64,000 bases of DNA from VRUE01 sp963817905 (GTDB lineage Bacteria > Actinomycetota > Thermoleophilia > Solirubrobacterales > 70-9): the NCBI GenBank assembly GCA_963817905.1, contig CAWFPS010000003.1, positions 496,001 through 560,000 of the forward strand, in the 5' to 3' direction. Below, one piece after another: positions 26,604-34,875 of the stretch; the first letter of the stretch is position 1; each line of letters starts with the position of its first letter. Below the pieces are notes generated by a model, which did not search any database, was not told where the DNA came from, and saw nothing but the letters and a program-made list of their open reading frames with translations. Position numbers and translations under genes: made by a program.

Positions 26604-27781
26604 GCCGATACGCCTCGTTTGCAGCGATAGCACCCGGAACCCGAGGCCGGGGCTTTCGCTCTGTGCTTGTAAACATGCACATGGGTCAGTCCCAGCGTTA
26701 CTCCAACCTTGCCGCCAGGCGGCAGGACGGTCCCCGCCCGGGGACGCTGGCGCTTCACCCGGCCGGACTTCGCAGTCACATGGCGGCGCTTTCTGACACG
26801 GCCCAGGCTGCAACCGCGCCGACGGACGACTTTCCTCGCCGCGCGCAACGGCTTCCCGCGCAACAGGGGAACGACACAGGAGGGCGAGTTGCGGGGGGCT
26901 TCGTAGTTGAAGCTCACCGGAGCCTTGGCAGTGCCCGCCGCAGTCGTCACCCGCACCGGGACGATGGAGGGCATGGAAGCTGGTGGCACCGACGCCGTTA
27001 GTCTCGATTCGGAATCGACCGTGAAGTTCACTGGTTCGCCACCGAAGGTAACGCTTTCGACTTCTGCGAAGTTATCACCCGAGATCGTGACTTTGGTGCC
27101 GTTCGTGAACAAGCCAGCGGTGGGACTGATCCCGGCAATCGACGGCGGCGGTAGGACATCGGCGTTAAAGGGGAACACGTAATGTCCAGCCCCCCAAGCG
27201 GTAGACGGAGCAGTGCTTTCGCCATCGAAGGGAGCAGGTTCGAGAACCATGGAGGTCACCGAGGGAGAGGAGCCGAATAGAAAGCCGAAATTGCTTCCGA
27301 TTTCAAGCCCGATGAGCTGACCCGCCTTGATTGGCAAACGCGCTGGAGACGTCGAAACGACTTTAGTTCCTGCCACATTCGAGATGACGCTGGTGCCGGC
27401 GCCGAGATAGTCGGTCCCGAATGGAGAGAGCACACGCAACCTGTATCCGGGTGTCGATGACGAGGAATTGGGGTTGATTGCGCCAGTCGGCCCGTAGAGC
27501 CTCCAGCGAATGATCACTCCATCTACCGGCGAGACGTCGGAAAGGCCACTCGGAGCGGACGGATTAGTGAATAGGCAGCCTGGCTGTCCGCAGCTGATAT
27601 AGACATTTTCCTGGACAGGGATCGGCAGAGGCGTGCCGACCGTGACTACTGCGGCGCGGCCGCTAGCCGTGCAAAGCGAGACCGCAAGCCCTGCCGCAAC
27701 CAGAACCTTGAAAGACCGGATTCGGATCACCCGCGTGAAGACGCCGAGCAAACCCGGCACGGACGGAAAATCCCAACGCAT
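26594..27781 (-). CDS. Secreted protein with IPT/TIG and PASTA-like domains
   Basis: A 395-residue exported protein. An N-terminal hydrophobic segment (KVLVAAGLAVSLCTASGRAA, about 25-44) serves as signal. A beta-sandwich region follows, then an IPT/TIG domain (PSIAGISPTAGLFTNGTKVTISGDNF, about 218-243), and a PASTA-like domain starting at CVVPLLRGKPLRAARKVVRRRGCSLG (about 308-333) with RPRAGTVLPPGGKVGVTLG. The last 30 residues after the PASTA domain are out of character and run into bcp fragment 2 on the other strand, so the original stop was probably lost by the rearrangement. Its base composition looks less GC-rich than its neighbours, a possible sign of transfer. Confidence 0.78.
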   Translation of the reverse strand: MRWDFPSVPGLLGVFTRVIRIRSFKVLVAAGLAVSLCTASGRAAVVTVGTPLPIPVQENVYISCGQPGCLFTNPSAPSGLSDVSPVDGVIIRWRLYGPTGAINPNSSSSTPGYRLRVLSPFGTDYLGAGTSVISNVAGTKVVSTSPARLPIKAGQLIGLEIGSNFGFLFGSSPSVTSMVLEPAPFDGESTAPSTAWGAGHYVFPFNADVLPPPSIAGISPTAGLFTNGTKVTISGDNFAEVESVTFGGEPVNFTVDSESRLTASVPPASMPSIVPVRVTTAAGTAKAPVSFNYEAPRNSPSCVVPLLRGKPLRAARKVVRRRGCSLGRVRKRRHVTAKSGRVKRQRPRAGTVLPPGGKVGVTLGLTHVHVYKHRAKAPASGSGCYRCKRGVSAQG

Positions 27782-28052
27782 AGGACAACCCTATGGGTAC
27801 CCAGGAAGGTACCGACCGGAACCAAATAAACTCGACGGTTCTCGATGTAAGCCTTCAACCGATGAACGCAAGCATCTTCTAGGATCTGGCCGTCTTGAAA
27901 CGGCCAAAGGCGCCAGATTTCTAGCTTGAAAAACCAGGATGGGGGCTCTGGTCGCGAGTCAACAGCGTCGTCCTGCTGTAGCGCGCAACCGGTGCGATCT
28001 TCTGCGGGAGGCTCGGCGGCGTTGAGGTCCGGCGAGTTTCGCTGATTCTCGC
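27782..28052. other. Non-coding gap with nested hairpin
   Basis: Between the secreted-protein start and the mazF stop. A nested hairpin lies at 27884-27918: outer ATCTGG / CCAGAT and inner GGCCGT / ACGGCC. It could end the MazEF transcript or form a leader for the secreted-protein gene. Repeat copy 2 (27959-27993) lies here. No gene seen. Confidence 0.5.
27959..27993 (+). repeat. Direct repeat copy 2
   Basis: Thirty-five-base relative of 25829-25864, same orientation (TCAACAGCGTC...CAACCGGT). With copy 1 it flanks 2.1 kb of accessory DNA. Confidence 0.6.
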
Positions 28053-28370
28053 TCAGCTGAGAGCCAGAATCAGCGAGAGGGCCTCGTCAACCTCTCGCAT
28101 GTCTGCTGCATCGAGCCGTCCCGCGAGCTCGTCGAGGCGCTGGACGTCGAGCGCACGCAGTTGCTCGACCATGACTCGGGTGCGCGAGCCGGCAACCTCC
28201 ACCTCGGGCCGAAAGCTTGCTGCAAGCACGCTGCGCGAAGTTGGCGCCACCAGCACGGTGGAGAGTCCAAGGAGCTCGTCGGCTTGAACCAAGACCGCGT
28301 AGCGAGCGCCCCGTTGCTCGTGGCCGCGGCGGGAGGGCAGCCGCACTCGGTAGACGTCGCCGCGCGTCAC
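28053..28370 (-). CDS. Type II toxin, MazF/PemK-like endoribonuclease
   Basis: A 105-residue protein of the PemK/MazF fold. The start MTRGDVYRVRLP, then GARYAVLVQADELLGLSTVLVAPTSRSV and a long C-terminal helix matches the family: the N-terminal strand with Arg, the VLVQ strand and the conserved Thr-Ser of VAPTSRS at the RNA site. It should cleave mRNA sequence-specifically. It overlaps the antitoxin stop by 4 bases (ATGA), the usual coupling. Confidence 0.88.
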   Translation of the reverse strand: MTRGDVYRVRLPSRRGHEQRGARYAVLVQADELLGLSTVLVAPTSRSVLAASFRPEVEVAGSRTRVMVEQLRALDVQRLDELAGRLDAADMREVDEALSLILALS

Positions 28371-28624
28371 TCGGGCCAGTCGCTGGCGACAGCATCCATG
28401 TCGGCCATGACGCGGTCGCGCTCGGCCCGGTCGACCGGGTCTTCTGCCAAGCGAGCCACCTCTGCCGCCAGGCCGGCGCGGCGGCCCTCGCGCTCGGCCG
28501 TCTCGGCGATCGCCTGGCGGGCAGCCTCAGCCCGGGTGATACCACGCTTGCGGGCGATGGCCTCCAGCGCCCGTTGGCCTTCGGCGCCGAGCCGAAGTGA
28601 GAGCGGCTGAGAAGCGGAAGTCAT
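28367..28624 (-). CDS. Antitoxin of MazEF-type module (ribbon-helix-helix-like)
   Basis: An 85-residue protein. The N-terminus PLSLRLGAEGQRALEAIARKRGITRAEAARQAIAETAER (about 7-45) is a strand followed by two helices, the ribbon-helix-helix pattern of DNA-binding antitoxins. The C-terminal third is acidic and helical (AEDPVDRAERDRVMADMDAVASDWPE), suited to neutralise the toxin. It is coupled to the MazF-like gene by a 4-base overlap and lies 95 bases upstream of the divergent bcp start. Confidence 0.8.
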   Translation of the reverse strand: MTSASQPLSLRLGAEGQRALEAIARKRGITRAEAARQAIAETAEREGRRAGLAAEVARLAEDPVDRAERDRVMADMDAVASDWPE

Positions 28625-28719
28625 ATGGAGAGGGTAGCGCGATATGCACTACGACTGCGCGATCTTCTCATCGCGAACCCGCGCCACGCGACTGGGAGTT
28701 GAGCTAGCCTCCGGCGCCG

Positions 28720-29181
28720 ATGCTTCAGGCAGGCGACAAAGCTCCCGACTTCGAGCTGCCCGACCAGAACGGCGATCCGGTCAAGCTCTCCGACCTCAAG
28801 GGACAGACAGTCGTACTGTATTTTTATCCCCGCGCCGACACGCCGGGCTGTACTACCCAGGCGTGCGGCATCCGCGACCGCGGTGCCGAGTACAAGGCGG
28901 CGGGCGCCCGCGTGATCGGCATCTCACCCGATGGGGTCAGCGCGGTGCAGAAGTTCGCCGGCAAGTTCGACCTCGGCTTCACCCTCCTCGCCGACACCGA
29001 CCACGCGGTGGCCGAGCGTTACGGCACCTGGGTCGAGAAGTCGATGTACGGCAAGAAGTACATGGGCGTCCAGCGCGCCACCTTCATCCTCGGCCCCAAC
29101 GGCAAGATCGCCAAAGTCTTCCCCAAGGTCTCGCCGAAAACGCACGACGACGTCGTGCTCACGGCCCTAGCTCAGGCGTAG
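28720..29181 (+). CDS. bcp: Thioredoxin-dependent thiol peroxidase Bcp (intact)
   Basis: A 153-residue peroxiredoxin that reduces hydrogen peroxide and organic hydroperoxides with electrons from thioredoxin. The motif YFYPRADTPGCTTQACGIRD (about 34-53) has the peroxidatic Cys44 and the resolving Cys49 of atypical 2-Cys Bcp enzymes. TFILGPNGKIAKVFPKV near the end is also conserved. It is the only complete one of three bcp-like copies within 3 kb. Its stop overlaps the convergent cation-exchanger stop by about 10 bases. Confidence 0.95.
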   Translation: MLQAGDKAPDFELPDQNGDPVKLSDLKGQTVVLYFYPRADTPGCTTQACGIRDRGAEYKAAGARVIGISPDGVSAVQKFAGKFDLGFTLLADTDHAVAERYGTWVEKSMYGKKYMGVQRATFILGPNGKIAKVFPKVSPKTHDDVVLTALAQA

Positions 29182-30329
29182 TAGAAGGCGATCCCGAAGA
29201 CCAGGTAGACCGCGAGCAGCTGGACGCCCTCGAACCAGGTCGACTCGCCGTCCTGGGTTACGTAGTTGGCGATCAGGATGGCGAGGAGGATGGCGCCAAG
29301 CTCGAAGCCGTTGAAGACGAGGGCGAGTGGGTGGGGGCCGATGAAGAAGGAGGCGAGGACGAGGATCGGGGCGACGAAAAGGGCTACCTGGGCGCTGGAG
29401 CCGATCGCGATGTTGACCGAGAGGTCCATTTTGTCCTTGCGCGCGACCAGGACCGCGACCCAGTGCTCGGCGGCGTTGCCGACGATGGCGACGACGATCA
29501 CACCGATGAAGAACTCCGAGAGTCCGATCGCCTGCGAGGCCTCGCTGATCGAGCCGACCAGGACCTCGGACATGATGCCGACCAGGACCCCCGCACCGGC
29601 GAGGACCAGCACCGACGTGCGGGTCGACCAGCCCCACGTCTCCTCGTCCTCGTACTCGGGGTTGAAGAGGTCGCGGTGGGTCTTCAGCGAGAAGAAGAGG
29701 CCGGCGACGTAGGTGAGGATGAGAACGCCTGCCACCGCCAGCGAGAGGTGCTCGACGGTGGAGCCGAAGTCGACGATCTCGGCCCCCGGCAGCGGCAGGC
29801 CCTTGCCCTCGACCAGCTCGAAGATCGCCGGCATCACCAGCGCCGCGGCGGCGAGCAGCAGCATCGACGTCTGCACGCTGGCGCTGGTGCGGCTGAAGGT
29901 CTGCTTCTCGCGGCCGATGCCGCCGGCGAGCATCGCCGCCCCGAGCACGAGCAGGATGTTGCCGATGATCGAGCCGATAATCGAGGCCTTGACCACCTCG
30001 TGCAGGCCCTGGCCGAGGGCGAAGAGGGCGATGATCAGCTCCGGCGCGTTGCCGAAGGTGACGTTGAGCAGCCCACCGATGCCCGGCCCCGAGCGTGCCG
30101 CCAGCTCCTCGGTGGCGCGGCCCATCAGCGCCGCGGTGGGGACGATCCCCAGGGCGGAGGTCGCGAAGACGATCCCGGCCGAGGCGCCCGCCAGGTCCAG
30201 CGCCACCGCCAGCGGGATCAGTGGCGTGAGCAGGTACGGCCAGCCATATGGTGTGCGGAGAAACGCGGCTACTGGAGCAATCCCGTGCAGTTCTGGATAT
30301 CGACCGGCGTCTGCGCTTCGCCCAGGCAT
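29172..30329 (-). CDS. cax: Calcium/proton (cation) exchanger, CaCA family
   Basis: A 385-residue membrane antiporter with about eleven helices. The two alpha repeats with the cation site are GLLNVTFGNAPELIIALFAL (about 86-105) and VVAIVGNAAEHWVAVLVA (about 276-293), with the Asn/Glu residues of CAX proteins. An acidic loop (NPEYEDEET) lies between the halves. The ATG at 30329 would overlap the upstream lipoprotein gene by 61 bases; a start a few codons later at a non-ATG codon is possible, so the N-terminus is uncertain. Confidence 0.88.
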   Translation of the reverse strand: MPGRSADAGRYPELHGIAPVAAFLRTPYGWPYLLTPLIPLAVALDLAGASAGIVFATSALGIVPTAALMGRATEELAARSGPGIGGLLNVTFGNAPELIIALFALGQGLHEVVKASIIGSIIGNILLVLGAAMLAGGIGREKQTFSRTSASVQTSMLLLAAAALVMPAIFELVEGKGLPLPGAEIVDFGSTVEHLSLAVAGVLILTYVAGLFFSLKTHRDLFNPEYEDEETWGWSTRTSVLVLAGAGVLVGIMSEVLVGSISEASQAIGLSEFFIGVIVVAIVGNAAEHWVAVLVARKDKMDLSVNIAIGSSAQVALFVAPILVLASFFIGPHPLALVFNGFELGAILLAILIANYVTQDGESTWFEGVQLLAVYLVFGIAFYYA

Positions 30330-31402
30330 TCGTAGTAGGACTGCTGGCCGCCGCCCGAGCCGCCGCCTCCCCCACCTCCGGAGCCACCGCCCGAGGAGCC
30401 GCCGCCCGCGCTGCCGAAGCTTTCCAGCAGGTTTCCGAGCCCCTGGGAGCTGCCGCCGTTCTGGAGGGCGCCGAGCAGTTCGATCGGGTTGACGCCGAGC
30501 TTGACGAAGAGTTCGCTGAGCGGCCTGGCGCTGCGCGGGGCAGAAACGGTCTGATCTTCGTTGACGCCGGTCAGAGTCAGGTCAAGATTTAGATCGACGC
30601 TTTTCGTCGAGCCGTTGGAACCCTTCGGCGGTTCGATCGTCGCCTGGGCAGTAATGCGCCGGATGATGTGGTCGTCGCCTACGTAGATCTCGGCGTGGGC
30701 GGACTTGACCGAGTCCTTGACCGTGCCCTTCGCTTTGTCGAGTTCGGCAGCCGACGGCAGCGGTGTGGCGTCGCTCAGCTGTTTGCCGCAGGCCGGGTCG
30801 TCAAGTATTTCGCTGGCCGCTTCGACCGCGCTCGAAGCATTGAGGTCGCCGCTGATCTTGGTCGTCTCGGTCCCGCCCACCTCGGCGCTGCCTTCGTCCT
30901 TCAGGTTGTCGACGAAATCGGCCAGTTCGAGGCCGCCGGCGGCTTCCTGGCAGGTTGCGATTCCACTGGACTGGTTCTTGCCCCCACCCTGCTGTTTGAC
31001 CATCGACTTGACGAAGTTGAAGGTGGTCGAGTCGACTTCGTACTCGGTTCCTTCATAGCCGACGTAGGCCTTGTTGCCAAGCAGAGTGAAGCCGCCGTCG
31101 CGGTCGAGCTTTTTGCCGTCGAACGAGCCCTTGACGGCAAGCGAGAGATCCAGTTCGGGGTACTCGGCTTCCTCTTGGCCCTGGAAGACGCCGGAGAGGT
31201 TGACCTTGACGTTGCCGCCCTTCTTGCCCTTGATGCCGACGTCGACCGCGAGGTCGGCCTTGCCGCTTTCGACCCCCTGCAGGGTCGCTTCGTCGACGAT
31301 CGACTGGGGGCTGTCGCTGCCACCGCCGCTGCCGCAGGCGGCGAGCGCCGAAACCAGCGCGATCAGCGCAACGAAGACGGAAAGGGTTCGGGCTCGGCTC
31401 AA
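30269..31402 (-). CDS. Lipoprotein of unknown function
   Basis: A 377-residue exported lipoprotein: signal helix SVFVALIALVSALA followed by lipobox LAAC (Cys about 23). A long beta-rich region (ADLAVDVGIKGKKGGNVKVNLSGVF, then IRRITAQATIEPPKG and DLNLDLTLTGVNEDQTV) resembles LppX/LprAFG-like hydrophobic-ligand carriers in layout. A Gly/Ser-rich stretch (about 335-357) precedes a conserved-looking end YYECLGEAQTPVDIQNC. The role is not known; lipid binding is an inference from fold-like pattern. It overlaps the downstream exchanger gene by 61 bases. Confidence 0.75.
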   Translation of the reverse strand: MSRARTLSVFVALIALVSALAACGSGGGSDSPQSIVDEATLQGVESGKADLAVDVGIKGKKGGNVKVNLSGVFQGQEEAEYPELDLSLAVKGSFDGKKLDRDGGFTLLGNKAYVGYEGTEYEVDSTTFNFVKSMVKQQGGGKNQSSGIATCQEAAGGLELADFVDNLKDEGSAEVGGTETTKISGDLNASSAVEAASEILDDPACGKQLSDATPLPSAAELDKAKGTVKDSVKSAHAEIYVGDDHIIRRITAQATIEPPKGSNGSTKSVDLNLDLTLTGVNEDQTVSAPRSARPLSELFVKLGVNPIELLGALQNGGSSQGLGNLLESFGSAGGGSSGGGSGGGGGGGSGGGQQSYYECLGEAQTPVDIQNCTGLLQ

Positions 31403-31445
31403 GGCGGTGCTCCTCCTGGGAAATCGGGTTGGCGTAGTCGTAAAG

Positions 31446-32207
31446 CTAGCGCGTGGGCGGCGGCTCCCGGCCCCAGCTGCGCATGCCGTCTTCGATCGCC
31501 CCGATAACGGTGCGGACGACCGCGACCCGGGCGTAGCGCTTGGACTCGGCGGCGATCAGGTGCCAGGGAGCGCGCGGCTGGTCGGTGCGGGCGACCATGT
31601 CCTCGACCGCCTGCTCGTACTCGCTCCGCTTGCTCCGGTTCGCCCAGTCGTCCTCGGTCAGCTTCCAGGCCTTGAGCGGATCGCCGGCGCGGCGTTCGAA
31701 TCGCCGCAGCTGCTCGGCCTCGGAGATGTGCAGCCAGAGCTTGACCAGGATCGTGCCCTCGTCGGTGAGGCTGCGCTCGAAGCCGTTGATCTCGTCGTAG
31801 GCGCGCAGCCACTGCTCCCGGCTGGCCAGCCCGTCGACCCGCTCGACCAGCACCCGGCCGTACCAGGAGCGGTCGAAGACGGCCATCCCGCCCCAACCCG
31901 GCAGCACCGGCCAGAAGCGCCAGAGGAAGTGGTGGCGCTTCTCGTCGTGAGTCGGCGCGGCGAACTGGACGACGCGGACGTGACGCGGGTCCATCGGCGC
32001 AACCAGGCGCTTGATCGAGCCGCCCTTGCCGGAGGCGTCCCAGCCCTCGAAGAGGACGCAGACCGGTGGTCCGATCCCCTCCTCGCCGATCAGCCCGCCG
32101 AGGTGGAGGCGCAGTTCGGTGAGCCGTTCCCATGCGGCGCCCAGCTCGCGCTCGGCCTCGTGGCGGCTGAGCGAGAGCGAGAGGTCGACTTCGTCGAGCC
32201 TTCCCAT
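31446..32207 (-). CDS. ppk2: Polyphosphate kinase 2 family protein
   Basis: A 253-residue kinase that transfers phosphate between polyphosphate and nucleotides. Walker A is FEGWDASGKGG (53-63), the Walker B with catalytic Asp is AVFDRSWYGR (109-118), and the lid region GERSLTDEGTILVKLWLHIS-like follows. ATP or GDP preference cannot be told reliably. The ATG at 32205-32207 is preferred; in-frame upstream codons would enter the next gene's promoter region. It lies just downstream of a small membrane protein on the same strand. Confidence 0.92.
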   Translation of the reverse strand: MGRLDEVDLSLSLSRHEAERELGAAWERLTELRLHLGGLIGEEGIGPPVCVLFEGWDASGKGGSIKRLVAPMDPRHVRVVQFAAPTHDEKRHHFLWRFWPVLPGWGGMAVFDRSWYGRVLVERVDGLASREQWLRAYDEINGFERSLTDEGTILVKLWLHISEAEQLRRFERRAGDPLKAWKLTEDDWANRSKRSEYEQAVEDMVARTDQPRAPWHLIAAESKRYARVAVVRTVIGAIEDGMRSWGREPPPTR

Positions 32208-32235
32208 TGGTGACCCGATCCTACGCGGCCACCCG

Positions 32236-32490
32236 CTACGGGACAATTTCCACCGGCTGCACGCCTTCCGCGGGAGCTTCGATCTCGCGCGGGCTGTCCT
32301 GGGTGAAGTTGACCGCGACCGGGAAGAGGAAGGCGCCGAGGAAGATCAGGATGATGCCGGCGGCGACCAGCCAGCGAGCCGAGCTGAGGTGGCCGAGGAT
32401 GCCGATCGCGAAGCCGATCAACATCAGCGCGATATAGGGCGTGGCGCTGTGCGGGAGCAGCGAGGCGAGCGGGAGGACGAGGTCGAGCAC
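32236..32490 (-). CDS. Small two-helix membrane protein
   Basis: An 84-residue protein with two or three membrane helices (LVLPLASLL, YIALMLIGFAIGILGHL and WLVAAGIILIFLGAFLFPV) and an acidic C-terminal tail. No family recognised beyond small actinobacterial membrane proteins. It precedes ppk2 by 28 bases and may be co-transcribed; it is divergent from the MoxR-like gene with 23 bases between the starts. Confidence 0.65.
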   Translation of the reverse strand: MLDLVLPLASLLPHSATPYIALMLIGFAIGILGHLSSARWLVAAGIILIFLGAFLFPVAVNFTQDSPREIEAPAEGVQPVEIVP

Positions 32491-32513
32491 GGGACCGGAT
32501 TATCATCGCCCTG

Positions 32514-33395
32514 ATGGCCGATGGCTCCGCAGCTGAGGTTAAGGACGCGCTCGCCCAGGTCGGCTACCTGGCCGACGAGCCCGCGGCGCTGGTCTCCTTC
32601 CTCGCCCAGCGCCTGGGCAAGCCGGTTCTGGTCGAGGGCCCGGCCGGGGTCGGCAAGACCGAGCTGGCCAAGGCACTCTCCCGCGCCACCGGGCGCGAGC
32701 TGATTCGCCTGCAGTGCTACGAGGGCCTCGACGAGGCCAAGGCGCTGTATGAGTGGAACTACCGCAAGCAGCTGCTGCGGATCCAGGCCGGCGGCGAGGA
32801 CGGCTGGGAGGACGTCCACGGCGACATCTTCGACAAGGAGTTCCTGCTTGAGCGCCCCTTGATGCAGGCGATCGCCAGCTCCGACCCGGTCGTGCTGCTG
32901 ATCGACGAGATCGACAAGACCGACCAGGAGTTCGAGGCGATGCTGCTCGAGCTGCTCTCCGATTTCCAGATCACGATCCCCGAGATGGGGCAGGTCTCGG
33001 CGACGACGATGCCGATCGTCGTCCTCACCTCGAACAACTCGCGCGAGCTGACCGAGGCGCTGAAGCGGCGCTGCCTCTACCTCTGGCTCGATTACCCCGA
33101 CCTCGAGCGCGAGCTGGAGATCGTCCACCTGCACGCGCCCGAGCTGCCCGAGGCACTGGCCCGCCGCATGGTCGAGGTGGTGCGGATGATCCGCGACCTC
33201 GACCTGAAGAAGCCGCCCTCGATCGCCGAGTCGATCGACTGGGCGCGGACGCTGCTGCTGATGGGCGCCGAGGACATCGACCGCGAGACCTTCGAGCAGT
33301 CGATGTCGATCATCGTCAAGCACCGCACCGACATCGAGCTGGTCGCCGAGCGAGTCGGGGTGAAGCTTGCCCAGCCCGTACGGACCGACGCCTGA
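32514..33395 (+). CDS. MoxR-family AAA+ ATPase (CoxD-like)
   Basis: A 293-residue AAA+ ATPase. Walker A is GPAGVGKT (about 42-49), Walker B VVLLIDEIDK (about 122-131), sensor 1 IVVLTSNNSREL and the arginine finger in LKRRCLYLWLDYP. MoxR proteins work with von Willebrand A partners as chaperone-like assembly machines. The CoxD type matures molybdenum-copper CO dehydrogenase, but no cox structural gene is in the window. It overlaps the following VWA gene by 29 bases, so they are a functional pair. Confidence 0.9.
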   Translation: MADGSAAEVKDALAQVGYLADEPAALVSFLAQRLGKPVLVEGPAGVGKTELAKALSRATGRELIRLQCYEGLDEAKALYEWNYRKQLLRIQAGGEDGWEDVHGDIFDKEFLLERPLMQAIASSDPVVLLIDEIDKTDQEFEAMLLELLSDFQITIPEMGQVSATTMPIVVLTSNNSRELTEALKRRCLYLWLDYPDLERELEIVHLHAPELPEALARRMVEVVRMIRDLDLKKPPSIAESIDWARTLLLMGAEDIDRETFEQSMSIIVKHRTDIELVAERVGVKLAQPVRTDA

Positions 33396-34770
33396 GGCAG
33401 GCCCGCCGGGGCTCGCCGCCAAGCTGCTCGGCTTCTGCGAGGAGCTGCGCAGCGAGGGGGTGGCGGTCGGCACCTCGGAGATCCTCGACGCCTTCGCCGC
33501 GCTGGAGCAGGTGCCCTGGACCTCGCGCGAGGATTTCCGCGAGTCGCTGGCGGCGACGATCGCCAAGTCCCAGGAGGACCGCCGGCTGTTCGAGCTGCTG
33601 TTCGAGCGCTGGTTCTTCCGCGCCGCCGAGAGCGAGGCGATCTCGCGCGGGATCGAGGAGCAGGGAAGGCGCCATGAGGGCGCCGAGCGGCTCGACATCG
33701 ACGAGCTGCGCGAGCAGATCCGCCAGGCGATCCTCGAGGGCGACGAGGGCGAGATGCGCGATCTGGCGCGCCTGGCGATCTCGGCCTTCGGCCGCCAGGG
33801 CGAGGGCTCCGGCGTGGTCGGCGTCGACGTGCAGCGGATCCGCCGCACCCTGGGGCTCTCGGCCGGTCAGCAAGCACCGGCCGAGGATGGGGCCACCGAG
33901 CAGCCGCCGATCGACCGCGACCAACTCAACGCCTTCGAGCGCCACCTGCGCCGCGAGCTCGAGCGCGACCTGATCGAGCGCACCTCCACCCTGCCCCCTT
34001 CGCGTCCGCTGGCCGAGCTCGACCGGGCACTGCCGACCAGCCCCACGCAGGACCTCGCCGCCGTTCACCGTGCCGTCTCCCAGATGAAGCGGCGGCTGGC
34101 GACGCTCGGCCACGAGCAGCGTGGGCGGCGCAAGGCGCAGAACGTCGACGTGCGGCGCACGTTGCGCGCTTCGCTGGAGACCGGCGGCGTGCCGATGCAC
34201 CTGCGCTACCGGCCCAAGCGCCCGCGCCGTCCCGAGATCTACGTCCTCTGCGATGTCTCCACCTCGGTCACCTCGGCCAGCGTCTTCTTCCTCTCGGTCC
34301 TGCACGCATTGCACGACTCGTTTCGCAAGCTGCGCAGCTTCGTCTTCATCGAGCGCATCTCCGAGGTGACCGAGGTCTTCGAGCACGAGCGCGACTTCCG
34401 CGTCATCGCCCAGCGGATCTCCAGCGAGGGCGGCGTCGCCGACGTCTCCGGCTACACCGACTACGGCCGCGTCTGGCTCGAGTTCCTCAACGAGATCTCC
34501 GACGACCTCGACCCGCGCTCAACCGTGATCGTCCTCGGCGACGCCCGCACCAACGGCCGCGAGCCCCACGCCGACGTCTTCGCCCAGGTCTCCGAACGGG
34601 CCGGCCGCCTCTTCTGGCTCAACCCGGAGCCGAAGCTCTACTGGAACTACGGCGACTCGGTGATGGCCGCCTACGAGCGCTACTGCGACGGTGCCTTCGA
34701 GTGCTGGACCACCCGCCACCTGGAGAACTTCGTCAACGTCGTCGCCGGCGGCGTCCCAGTCGCCGATTGA
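33367..34770 (+). CDS. VWA-domain protein (CoxE-like)
   Basis: A 467-residue partner of the MoxR-like ATPase. The N-terminal part (KLLGFCEELRSEGVAVGTSEILDAFAALEQV) is the CoxE-type helical region; the C-terminal von Willebrand A domain has the metal-ion site DVSTSVTS (about 294-301), the second loop around SGYTDYG and the third at DARTNGRE. The TTG at 33367 is the first in-frame start and gives a 29-base overlap; a later start is possible. Together with the ATPase it probably inserts metals or remodels an unidentified client enzyme. Confidence 0.87.
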   Translation: MPSPYGPTPEAGPPGLAAKLLGFCEELRSEGVAVGTSEILDAFAALEQVPWTSREDFRESLAATIAKSQEDRRLFELLFERWFFRAAESEAISRGIEEQGRRHEGAERLDIDELREQIRQAILEGDEGEMRDLARLAISAFGRQGEGSGVVGVDVQRIRRTLGLSAGQQAPAEDGATEQPPIDRDQLNAFERHLRRELERDLIERTSTLPPSRPLAELDRALPTSPTQDLAAVHRAVSQMKRRLATLGHEQRGRRKAQNVDVRRTLRASLETGGVPMHLRYRPKRPRRPEIYVLCDVSTSVTSASVFFLSVLHALHDSFRKLRSFVFIERISEVTEVFEHERDFRVIAQRISSEGGVADVSGYTDYGRVWLEFLNEISDDLDPRSTVIVLGDARTNGREPHADVFAQVSERAGRLFWLNPEPKLYWNYGDSVMAAYERYCDGAFECWTTRHLENFVNVVAGGVPVAD

Positions 34771-34772
34771 GG

Positions 34773-34821
34773 CTTCCAGTGCGCCTTATCCCCGCATAAG
34801 CAGGAAAAGGCGCACCGGAAG
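34773..34821. repeat. Intergenic palindrome, family copy 1
   Basis: Arms CTTCCaGTGCGCCTT (34773-34787) and AAGGCGCACCGGAAG (34807-34821), one mismatch, around a 19-base centre. Shares its core with 37817-37864 and 58695-58741. Confidence 0.8.
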
Positions 34822-34875
34822 GAATGTGGGGGCGGGGCTGGTAGTGATCCGCACAAACCGTCAAAGGGGAGAGCT

